The position numbers and the translations under genes are program-made. Positions 11,301 to 20,400 of a stretch of 64,000 nt of DNA are shown one piece after another; within the stretch, counting starts at the first letter, position 1, and each line of letters opens with the position of its first letter. The stretch comes from Larus michahellis (taxonomy: Eukaryota; Chordata; Aves; Charadriiformes; Laridae), in assembly GCF_964199755.1 (NCBI RefSeq), contig NC_133910.1, forward strand, positions 11,726,711-11,790,710, written 5' to 3'. The notes under the pieces are model-generated. The model searched no databases and had not been told where the DNA came from. It was given only the letters and a program-made list of their open reading frames with translations.

Positions 11301-12422
11301 GATTTTCTCCAGCTGATAAAGCTGAATGGCTTCTTCAATGCCATCATCGCTACTTGAGTCAGATGCGTGCACGCTCTCGTTCGTGAGTGCTCCCCTCTTC
11401 TCCCAATAATTAGCTCCACCTTCTTCATTTCGCTCCACTAACCAGGGCTGGCTGGCAGTGGCCATTTCTAGATATGCTTGGTTCACTTGGCTGAAGTCAC
11501 GAGGCTCTTCTTGGATTTTAGACTGCAAACACTTGGACTGCGTGCTGGTTTTCTGCAGCTTGGGATGGTGTCTCAAGAGAAGAGCATCACAACCTCGCTT
11601 TATAGCACCACAGTTTGCTTTGTTTGTTGCTTCTTTGTTGCATTTTAGGACAGCTCTCACATGGGAATCTTTTTTATCCTTCCCGATTACGCATTTACTA
11701 ATTTCTTGCTGCTTCTTCTCATTCAAGAACTGCACTATTTCAGCTTGTATGCTTTGTTCAAAAGAGTCATCGCTACTGATGCTCTGAGGGGACGCAGGCT
11801 GTAGTCTTTTACCAATTCCCAGGTGATCAGACAGGTACTCTTCCGAGAGCATCTCAGCTTTAAATTTCACAGGGAGAAGGTTACTAGACATTTTGTTCTG
11901 GGAGAATTCCCTCTTAAACCTTTTGTCTCTGCTTATATTTTCAGAACACTCCGCATTCCTTTGCAACGACTGGTCACTTTTGCTTTTTGCTTTCAAGTAC
12001 TCTTGAATGGCTTCCTCTATACCTCGGTCAACAGAATCGTCGCTATCAGAATCGAGCAAGAGTGTCCCAAACCCCACACTCTCTTCCACTTCAGTGTCAT
12101 CCAAATCAGCAGGGCAACCACACTTGGTATATTGAGGATGCTTCCGGAGCAATGTGGTGCTAGATGCGACTCTGTTACTAGTGCCCTTTTCTCCCTTTTG
12201 TTTCTTCTGCATAATACAATCATACTCATTGTTCATACCCAAGGGAGACTCTTGGCTTTGCAGGTTGTTTATGATCATCTGAACTTTTGCACTTACAGAG
12301 GTTCTAGTGACGTCCCCTTCAGATTCGGAGAAGCAAACGGGGTATCTACAATTCCTTGCTGGTCCGAAGGACTCCCATTTTGTCTGAAGAGCTACCAAAG
12401 GAGAAGCATTCATAAGGAACAT
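8388..12422 (-). CDS. PPP1R26: PPP1R26, protein phosphatase 1 regulatory subunit 26 (KIAA0649), complete single-exon reading frame
   Basis: The 1344-residue frame starts at ATG 12,422. An in-frame TGA 14 codons upstream (12,464-12,462) and an A at -3 support this start; the frame can be read back to a TTG at 12,449, but there is no earlier ATG. The N terminus (MFLMNASP.VALQ.KWE.FGP) matches the family's conserved start. The family binds PP1, inhibits it in vitro and is nucleolar (family knowledge). A PP1-docking RVxF motif, RVRF, is at 743-746, directly after a Lys/Arg-rich tract (724-744). Other basic tracts are at 592-599 and 1017-1023. An acidic SDDS-plus-helix module occurs six times, near 124-146, 216-237, 354-373, 529-546, 707-724 and 850-868. 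The C-terminal 1100-1285 region looks like four degenerate repeats of about 45 residues. The protein is longer than the human one (about 1209 residues from memory). No membrane segment or signal peptide is seen. The gene converges on PIERCE1, as in human. Confidence 0.96.
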   Translation of the reverse strand: MFLMNASPLVALQTKWESFGPARNCRYPVCFSESEGDVTRTSVSAKVQMIINNLQSQESPLGMNNEYDCIMQKKQKGEKGTSNRVASSTTLLRKHPQYTKCGCPADLDDTEVEESVGFGTLLLDSDSDDSVDRGIEEAIQEYLKAKSKSDQSLQRNAECSENISRDKRFKREFSQNKMSSNLLPVKFKAEMLSEEYLSDHLGIGKRLQPASPQSISSDDSFEQSIQAEIVQFLNEKKQQEISKCVIGKDKKDSHVRAVLKCNKEATNKANCGAIKRGCDALLLRHHPKLQKTSTQSKCLQSKIQEEPRDFSQVNQAYLEMATASQPWLVERNEEGGANYWEKRGALTNESVHASDSSSDDGIEEAIQLYQLEKIRKEAGHATDCVPLQREQFDTKGMADISASLTISSTKSASPEIHKNPISNKRKEINSKSTELESTSNELNKLFKPLKKARHFTPPENKIAACELTLQASCRADTSAELMCAEAILDISKTIMPSQMGSDSKSLAADSFFSPQLLSSSRCESDSSLVDSDDSIEQEIRAFLALKAQSESLGTKPPGLSHSIQMPLPSDQNSLTSTLEPSLPKTLKLSLSRKRRLKREGRIVKQGASKPLEQLETGLSQPGTCSKFPVLQEGCALGSPAELCDAQRLSSKETGQPQLMSSGLSGSVGRCMALDCINPLTQVQSSARKLMKNTIQTQERDGSDDESSSLDSDEDLDSAIKDLLRSKRKLKKKSKDQKSQCKKRVRFSETETQLLDEFSSLQQNEWKCKNPELLKSCLSKPRKAVKENAIRNPPDKLTGDKTETMKNLEFNLQLKKGYKPKPTSNQNNLRVAKNRKCTFTAASDADDSSSVDSDDSIEQEIRKFLAEKAKDSASNSEVQKDDATLDLLRVTKQTVNKGKAKQQPVENEIDPVLGQGKKTEVSHQTDELKNCQRTEGKSAMLHGSGKSASSAENVDLHTTGQPKAKQGVAGTKGIAADELSDNATGKKDVPNTGPMQKMLPPKTSKNEGCKVRKVMNAKSRSKRKNTFHLKISSKFIAGLKYARDRKKSMLLNKRQKAERLLTQSSALGAEVASQDMDILNQGRGALLPKGEFSRECTTAIKESSSSQKLAVEVSSPQTCGKLEAAPLYIKEETEGCRKADDSGGQSGSRSSSPSQELSAAAVKADKVCKGTSKAENTQMWIEEGDVHEGSWANSNRDPPLPEHSMAVVKADNVSRDTSQQTTQSCSKGEDTQWDRRPDPSLGCPLQELNVTAVAVDKTSGGACTDNSMQMCIKKEKVICQDSDRQEEVQVSSSNLEGKIPVLQNRETACEVGQGQEVLDKTCAKFTDVPAGDSPDSLLKRKVSNM

Positions 12423-12483
12423 TCTAGCTGACAACAGCAAAGTCCACAATGGAACAGTTCTTCAGACTGGTCTCTCTTCCATC
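12423..12483 (-). other. PPP1R26: 5'UTR part of the PPP1R26 coding exon, with splice acceptor at 12,484-12,485
   Basis: On the minus strand, 'cctcttttttaattgtag' precedes position 12,483. It is a strong pyrimidine tract with AG, so the coding exon most likely begins at 12,483, 61 bases before the ATG. The leader therefore comes from at least one upstream exon, probably in the CpG island. Confidence 0.75.
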
Positions 12484-15400
12484 CTACAATTAAAAAAGAG
12501 GAAAATATTTTTTATTATTCATCTATCATTTAGAAGTTCCATGTAATAACACTGGTAACATAAATTGTAAATTATTAACACTCAGACTTACTCTGCCAGA
12601 TATCACAAGAGTTACTCCTCAGCATCACTTTAACGGGTAAATCAGTCACTACTGCCATTAAGGATAAGACAGAGCATTCATCATTTGTGGTTTTCAGTAT
12701 TTTCTGGCACAACCATAATCCAATTCAGGTAATTACCTTCACTTCTGAAACTCTTCCTGCCCTTTTCATTGAAGGTCGCACTCTCTTTTGCGCCCGCTCC
12801 TACATAACCATGTGTTGTCAAGACACACAAAGAATCACTGCGATGATACTTCAGCGCACAGACGTGTGCGATCCCCTTCTGCACTAAGATTGTCTGAATA
12901 TTTTTGCAATGAACTTTGTGGCAAGAGAGAAAGAACAACTTTAAGGGAATCTTTCATAACAAAGTGGAATTGGTGGGAGTGGAGAAGCCTGCAAAATATT
13001 CTGCTCCCTGTGTTTCCTTTGGCATAATTGCCCTTTTTAAAGAACGCCCGCCATGCATAGCTCAGCTTTTCAGTTTTACAACAAAAACAATGCTGGCTAT
13101 GTCCACATGGTGTATAATGGGCGGATGTGAAGCAAGCTTGCCCATGATCTGAGATGGTGGAACACAAACCAACTCTTATTCAAAGAGCAGAGTAACTCTG
13201 TTAGCATGATGCCTGAACTCACACACTAACCCGAGACAGCTTTTACTAGTTCTGGCTTAGCATTAAACACACACAACTGAGGGACTTGGGGCAGCTCAAA
13301 GAGAAGGAAAGGGAGCTTATATTTCTTCCTGAAAAATACCATACAGCAATAATCCTGAGATACCAATCATTCTGGCCTCACTGCAGGATAAAAGCTCTTG
13401 GTAAACACAAATCTTTAGGAGTTTGCAAAAGCAGGATGATTATAAACTATTCCTTGTATTATAGTAGAAAACCCAAAGAGAATGAAGCCCTGGTTCATGG
13501 AATAGTGAAAACTGCCATCCAGAAAATGCCAGATCACACCCTGAAGAGTTCACAACTTCCGCGCGGTCCCATGAGGGCTGAAGGCTTCACCTGCAGCATC
13601 ATCTGGTGGGACCAAAAGAGCACCTGGCCGACACAAGGCATACAGCAACCTCAACAAAAAGCTACGGTGGTTGAGCAGTTTTTCAAGCGCAATTCGCAGT
13701 CTCCCACACAAACCCAGTGAGCCCCAATTGCAGCATGGCACGGGACTCTACTGACCTACAGACACGCTTCCGCCTCCGAATCCTCTCCAACCTTGCCCTT
13801 GTCAATTATTCTCTAGTCCTGGTTTCAAATTAATCAGTGGCAATAAATATTTTAAAGAATTAACGATTCTAAACTCTTTAAAGAAAGAGTATATTTATTT
13901 GCTACTGAGAATAAGATAGCACACAACCAGGGAAGACAATTCCTTATCACTTTTAAAAAGAGCATGGTGCTCCAACAAAGAACACAGTACAACACAACAA
14001 GTGCTTTTGTCAGAATGACTCGGGGACCTGTGCTCAGGGAGCACTTTTATTGCCATCTTCTTAGTAGACTAGAATATTCTTGAAATCTTACTGACCGAGG
14101 CAGGGTCAGCCTGAACACGCCTTACACGACATCTGCAGAGCGGTTAGCTCTCAACACACCACTGATAATGCTTTTGCCGCTTCTTTGCTAGTTCTCTGCC
14201 GCAGAACACCTTAGCAGAACACATTTTAACCCAAACTGTGGACATCGTTCCTGAAAAATTAAAAGTTTTATGTGTAGTGATCCTCCTTGCTAGTTGGTAC
14301 CCAGAGCAACCCAGCACAAACTCTTTTAACTTCCACCTTTTAGTGAATTGAAGATAGTTTAGACTAATTTCTGCTCTACACGTGCCAATAAAGCACAGCG
14401 TTCCCGATCATGCGTGTATTCAGGCATAAACTGGGGAAGCTCCACACAAACAGCCCGACACGATGCGTGTCAGAACCCCAATTTTCAGAAACACGTGAAT
14501 GAACACACAATTTCTAAAGCAGCCTCCAACACATTCATTAAATGGGCAAACATAAATTAAAAACATTTTTCCTTGTAATAAGCAGCTAAGGATCAAAAAG
14601 ACAGAAATTAAAATACCTAATTATCTTTGAAGAAATGCAATTAACACACTTAAGCTCCCAGCTTCATTAAAAAAACCCCAAATTTATTTCCTATTAACCT
14701 ATTTCCACAGTTTCCAGGAAAGGGGCAGGTGCCTTCGCCACAACACGCCATGATTGCTGTCACCCTGCGAGGATGACATGGGGTGGGATGAACCCCAGCT
14801 CTGAGGGGGCACCCATGGAAGGCGTGAGGGGATACCCAGGGGCATGTGGAAGCTGCGCGAGGGGGGATGTGAGGGGACATGAACTGGGGAACACCCACAG
14901 AGGGTGTGTGAGGTGACATGAGGGGACACTCACCTGGGGGACATCTACACATGGTGTGTGGGGACACGAGGGGACACCACAGAGGCAGCATGAGGGGACA
15001 TGACAGGACACTCACTGGGGGGCACCTGCAGGGGCTCTGTGAGGGGACAACGCTCATAGAGAGGGTATGAAGGGACACGAAGGGACACCCACCCAGCGAC
15101 ACTCACAGAGGGTTTGTGAGGGGACACCCACAGAGTGTGTGTAAGAGAATACAAGGGGACACCCACCGAGGATTTGTGAAGGGACACAAGGGGACACACT
15201 CTGTGGGGCACTCACAAGAGTGCGCGTGAGGGGATACGAGGGGACACCCACCCGGGGGTGCCCACAGAGGGTCTGTGAGGGGACACGAGAGGGCACCCCC
15301 CCGTGGGGCACCCACAGAGGGTCTGTGAGAGGACACCCACCCAGGGGGGACGCCCGGAGGCGGCGTACGCCATGCCCCCGCCGCGGGGCGCCCCGCCCGC

Positions 15401-15569
15401 TGCCCGCGGCCAGCCGGGCCCTGCCCGCGCCGCCATGGCTCCCCCTTCCCGCCTTCCACCGCCCTCGCCCGGCCGCGCCGGGCCCGGACCTGGGCCTCGG
15501 CCTCGGCCTCAGCGCTCCGGCCTCGGCGGGGTCCCGCCGCGCCGCCCCGCCCGCCCCCCCGGCGCTCAC
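12484..15569 (-). other. PPP1R26: Probable first intron of PPP1R26
   Basis: This non-coding stretch lies between the inferred first-exon donor (15,564-15,569) and the coding-exon acceptor. From 12.5 to 14.6 kb it is AT-rich unique sequence without recognised repeats. From about 14.77 kb it becomes a GC-rich minisatellite and then enters the CpG island. Extra non-coding exons could hide here; none is supported by sequence alone. Confidence 0.5.
14770..15350. repeat. Irregular GC-rich minisatellite beside the CpG island
   Basis: There are many degenerate copies built from 'gaggggacac', 'ggggacaccca' and 'cacagagggtctgtgag' blocks, with an irregular period of roughly 40-60 bp and internal sub-repeats. 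Stops are scarce on the minus strand, so long open frames cross it. These encode low-complexity Cys/Pro/Ser/His protein and are not gene-like. The array is immediately downstream of the inferred PPP1R26 first exon. Confidence 0.85.
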
Positions 15570-15950
15570 CTGCCGCCGCCGCTGGGGGAGGCCGAGAGGG
15601 GCTGGTGGTGGTGGCAAGCGGCGCCCGGCCCGGGCTCGCCGCTCCGCCGGGCTCCGCTCTGCCGCTGCCCGCCGCGCTGGTGCAGGCAGGGGCGGGCGGC
15701 GCTTCCTTCCCTGCCCCCGGGGAGCGGGAGGCATGCGCCGCAGGGCTCCGCCGGGGAGGCGGGGGCGACCGGCCGGCCCTCGGCGGCCGCCGGCTTCTGC
15801 CCGCGGGAGCGGCGGGGCGGGGAGGGGCCGGGCCGGGCCGGGTCGGGCCGCCCCGCCGTCGGACCACAAAGGCAGGCGCGGCCGCCCCGGGGCCCTACCG
15901 GAGCGGTGGGAGGCTGGAGCCCGTTTAACGATCGGTAGTGGAGGGTCCGC
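15350..15950 (-). promoter_or_regulatory. PPP1R26: CpG island, probable PPP1R26 promoter and first exon
   Basis: This block is extremely GC-rich with dense CpG, abruptly bounded on both sides. A consensus Sp1 GC box (GGGGCGGGG) is at 15,814-15,822, and GGCCGGGCCGGG repeats follow it. A strong minus-strand donor, CAG|GTGAGC, sits at 15,564-15,569, so a first exon could run from a start near 15.7-15.9 kb to 15,570. A divergent plus-strand transcript is also possible (human has an antisense RNA named for this locus, from memory). The long open frames here are artefacts of GC content. Confidence 0.7.
15564..15572 (-). other. Candidate splice donor ending PPP1R26 exon 1
   Basis: The minus-strand reading is CAG|GTGAGC, with the exon ending at 15,570. 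It is the best donor I find inside the CpG island on the PPP1R26 strand. Confidence 0.5.
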
Positions 15951-16977
15951 CGGGGATGGAGGGACACCCTGTGCAGCGGGGGGAGTTTGCAGACCCCGGG
16001 CAAGATTTGGGCCCCAAACCCCGATCCTGCGAATGCTGAGCAGCTCTGTCCCGGCAGGGACTTCGAAAACACACGTACCGGGTGGTTTTTTTGTCCTTTA
16101 CTTTTGCGACAAAGCGAGTACAACGCACAGGGGGAGAATAATTCATCCCACTCCCTTCGGGCATGCAATGGGGGCTGACAAAGGTGGGGAAAAGTCCAGA
16201 CAACAGCAGAACACACCAATGACTGTCCCAAATACAATGTTTGGGGATGCAAAACTAGCACTGGGGTTTAAGGGAGCCGAGGCCTGTTTTTTCAGAAGCT
16301 GAAGCGGTTGGTACTTTGTCTCCCAGAGTTACCAGGGCGTCCGTGATTTCACGTAGAGAAACAGCAAAGTTTTAGTGCTCTGTTTCTTCTTGGCGAGCAG
16401 GTTTTTCCCAAGGCTGTGCTGCCAGCCGCCTCCTGTTGTCCCTGTGCTTCCAGAGCAGAGCCAGGCTTTGGAGTTGTTCCTTTCAGGACACCCTTTTCAA
16501 CCTGCTCATTCACTAAAAATCACAGAATGAGTCATAACCCTTGGTTTGTAAATCTTCACGAGCATTTCCATTCTTAGTTTCTGGCAAAGGAAAACCTAGT
16601 GCCTTAACCCAAAGTGCTGCCTCTTTCCACTTGCCAGTGCATTTTTCCCCCCCCCATGGTGCTTGAACACCTGTGATGCTACAGAGGAAACCAGTGGCTT
16701 TTGGCTGGGTGTTGCCAGAATCACTGGGAAAATGCTCAGGTGAGGAAATGTCAAGTGATATCAGTGGGGAACAGCAGATATGAAGGGTCCCAAGGCTGAA
16801 AAATGGGGTGACAGCTCATGACAGTGCAAACCAGGCACCACACTCACGCCCCACTGGGCTCCTCTGCCATAGGGAGAGTTATTGCCAGTGCACAAGAACG
16901 TGGTGGATGTCAGAATCAGGACCATCACCCTTAATAGGTGCATCACATACAATTAATCATCTTTTGTGTCACTTTTC
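15951..16977. other. Unique intergenic sequence
   Basis: No gene, repeat family or strong motif cluster is recognised between the CpG island and the next CR1 copy. There is a short C run near 16,647-16,656. Confidence 0.5.
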
Positions 16978-17416
16978 CAGAGGAGGCCCAGGAGATGCTG
17001 GGAGGGCTGGAGCCCCTCTGCTGTGGGGACAGGCTGGGAGAGCTGGGGGGGTTCAGCCTGGAGAAGAGAAGGCTCCGCGGAGACCTTCCAGCTCCTTCCA
17101 GTCCCTAAAGGGGCTCCAGGAAAGCTGGGGAGGGACTCTGGATCAGGGAGGGTAGTGAGAGGGAATGGTTTTAAATTGAAAGAGGGGAGATTTAGATGAG
17201 AGATGGGGAAGAAATTGTTTGCTGTGAGGGCGGTGAGCCCCTGGCCCAGGTTGCCCAGAGAAGCTGTGGCTGCCCCATCCCTGGAGGGGTTCAAGGCCAG
17301 GTTGGACGGGGCTTGGAGCAACCTGGGCTGGTGGGAGGTGTCCCTGCCCAGGGCAGGGGGTTGGAACTAGGTGGTCTTTAAGGTCCCTTCCAACCAAAAC
17401 CATTCCATGATTCTAG
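16978..17416 (+). mobile_element. CR1 LINE 3' fragment
   Basis: In the sense orientation the order is 'ggagatgctgggagggctgg', then the 'cctggagaagagaaggctcc' coding remnant, then 'ggtcccttccaaccaaaacc'. It ends with 'attccatgattctag' at the right border. It is 5'-truncated and of the same subfamily as the copy in PIERCE1 intron 2. Confidence 0.92.
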
Positions 17417-20400
17417 ATTTTGTCCAAAGCTCCAGACACTTTGCTCGACTGATGTTGCCATTTCTGCTGCAGCTTTGACAGCATGTCGCAGCACCGCAGC
17501 ACAGCTCAGAAGTTGTTTAACTGAAGAGTTAGAGGGCAATTTCCCAATGCACTGTTGAACACCAGTGAGAATTTAACCAGGCTCCAAGGTGCATCCATTC
17601 TGTCCTTGCAGAAAGAGAAGGTGCTGCTGGAGCTGGCAACGTGGCTAGACTGCCCTGTCCCTGTCCCCAATATTGGTGCAGGGCAGGTGCCGGACGCTGT
17701 GCCTCTGAGCTGCAAGGCTCTTCAGACATTTTTGTGCGCTCTCTTTGGCAACGCATCGCAAGATGTGGGTCTGATGTATGCTGAGTGCTGTGGAACAGAT
17801 TTCCACCTACTGTCACCCCAGAGATGCTTGTTTTGGGGAGCACATGTATTTTCATTTCCTGAGGAATTGGACCCTTTCCTGGACTCCAGCCCCACGTTCT
17901 AATTTTTTCTTTTCCCAGGAGTCTGCTATCCACCAAAACAGGTCTGACCGTGGGGATATGGGACAGGACCGTGTTTCAAACCGTTAGACACAGTTATAGA
18001 CTCATATTAATTTATCTCCTGCTCTGACAATAGATAAAACAGAGCCGATAAGACATTTGCCTGTGTGTTCTTGTCCCTGGGATATGTAATATGCTTTTAT
18101 ATTCCGAAATGGCTCGCTTGAACAAGACTGCTGAAAACAGCACAGCCAGCATCTGTGTGCAGAAGGAAACAATGAACTTGCTTTTCCTTAGCTGCAGAAT
18201 TGCAGCCTGGAGGTGAGGAAACTTTGCTCCTTTCACCATATTCCTCCTAATGCCACTCCAGAGGAAAGAAAGGGCTCTTGTGTTCACGTATCCTCTCGGG
18301 CCAAGTCAATTTACATGTGAATGCACTTTAAAAATAAAATGAAAGTCAAAGCTATGGCCAGGAGCCTGATAAATGTTCTTGCGCACATGCAGTTGCTTGG
18401 AAGGGGAAGGCTGGCTGCTGCTGGAGAGCTCGGCTGTCACCAGCGGAGGTGGCATTTCATGGCTCTGCAGAGCAGGTTGTCTCCATGTGCAGCCTTTGCC
18501 TTGAAAGCAGAGCAGAGCCTCTCCCCAAGGTCCCATTAGGGATGATTTGTCTTCCCGATCCCTGATCTTTGTGGAAATGAGAGCAGTGGTCCCCGGTCCC
18601 GTGTCCCCGGTGGACAGATGACAAAGTCATGAGCGCTAATTAGACCCCTTGTTAGGATGGCCGGAATGGCAGGGAAACATTCATGTTTTCAAAATGAAAC
18701 ATCTTCCCTGACCTCAGGATCTGCTCATCCCATTTGCAGCTTTTTGCAGGGGGTAGGAACAGGCGCTCATTATAGGTGTCTCTGGATACATTACAGGCAA
18801 AAGCTGCTGTGGGTTATCAGAGGCTGAAACCGGAGCTCAGGTGATGGCTTTTTTTTTTTTCCCAGCAAGAAAAAGGACAAGATGAAAAACAAAATAGTAA
18901 GAATAAAAGGACTCGCCTCGCAGATCTTCTTGTTGTCAGGTAACCTGTGGCTTCGTGGCCAATTATGGGTCCTACATGGAGCCGTGTTAAAACACCAGGC
19001 ATTTCTGTCACGCTGCTGTTTCGTTGGGAATATGAGTCATACCTGGTGCTGGCTGAGGGCACAGCCGTGTTCCGGACACGAGGGAAGTCAATAGCCTCAG
19101 GTTCTGCAAACCCTTTCCTCTGCTGGTGGCAGTTTTGCATTCCCCAAGCAAGTCTTTGGGGCAAAACCAACCCATAAAAGTGAAATCTCATAGTGACCAT
19201 TGAATTTTTGGTGGAAGAAGCAAGCAGGGAAAGGAGGTGGATGGAGTCCATTCTGAACCTTGAGCTCAGTCAGTATTTGAGGTCCACGCATGTGGTTCCA
19301 CTGAGCTCCCGGAGGCTCAAAACTGGTCTGGAGAAAGTAGTGCCAGCACTGGCTTTAAAATAAATCATGCGGGCTGCTTGCCTCTGGTTCAAAACAGGGC
19401 TCAGGTGTGGCTTGAGCATTGTTTCTCTCTTGTATGGATTTGCCCGTGCTCCAAGCTGCAGTAAGCGCTGGGCACATCCCGGGTGGCAGCAGGTCTCGTG
19501 GAGCAGCAGGTCATGGTGGTGGCCCTGCTCCTACGTCCTCCTGCCCCCATCAGCTCCTCCAGTCTGATCGCAGGTGGCGTATTTAGATGGAGTACAACTG
19601 GATCATGTAGTAACATGGTAAATTGAAGAGTTTAGTTGTTATTTAATAAATGCCAAGGAGACTCATGAGGCCTTGAAGTTATAATAGAAAGATCTAATTT
19701 AGAAAAAAAGGAACAGAGATGCCTGTGAAAGCTGCCAGCAAACAGCACTGGATATTGAACATTTCTATTTAGTCTCTGAATGGAGCTTCCTTACAGCAGG
19801 GCTGGATGCTGCCCAGGAAAGCAGTACCTGGGGCAGGAGGGGGTCCAGGGGCAGGAGGAGATCCAGGGGCAGGAGGAGATCCAGGGGCAGGAGAACATCC
19901 GAGGGCAGTTCTCAGTGGAGCTCGGTCCTGGGAAGCTCCACTGTGTCTTGCCTTAGAAAACACCATTGCTGTAAATCGCATTTTTTTAAGAAAAGAGACC
20001 CTATGGCACCATGAAACACATCCAGTGGGAAGTACAGCACAGAGGCACAGTTACAGAATATATTTAATGTTTTTGAGTCAAATCTGTTTAACTTCCCATT
20101 CATTACTGACCATTATGGAAAATGTAGCTGCAACTGTCTGGTTTTGAAGACATCCCTTTTCAGTAGTAACTCCTGGTATATCTGGCATAAGAATACAACC
20201 TCAGAAATACAATTATTGCCAAAAGGTTTGATTGCAACCCTGACCTTTCCTCGCTATCATATGGCAGAGACCTGGAAAATTTCAAAGGAAATGATGGCAC
20301 CTCTCTCCTGTACCTGGAACGTTTTAATAGTTTTCATCCAGCTCATTCCTATCTAGGTTAAATTATAAATTTTTCATGTTTACGACCATGGAAGTATGCC

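Noticed and set aside
12423..12449. N-terminal extension of PPP1R26 to position 12,449
   Set aside because: The codon at 12,449 is TTG, not ATG. The family N terminus begins at the ATG at 12,422, and an in-frame stop lies just upstream at 12,464-12,462.
15054..15869. 271-codon minus-strand frame across the CpG island
   Set aside because: It runs through the inferred exon 1 donor into the minisatellite and is Arg/Pro/Ala-rich. It is an artefact of CpG island composition.
17555..17902. Possible unknown exon preceded by an acceptor-like 'gtccttgcag'
   Set aside because: There is no donor in a consistent frame, no partner exon and no known protein similarity. Chance is likelier.
19806..20147. 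113-codon frame with Gly-Ala-Gly-Gly-Asp-Pro repeats
   Set aside because: The repeats come from the 18-bp minisatellite and the rest of the frame is unremarkable.
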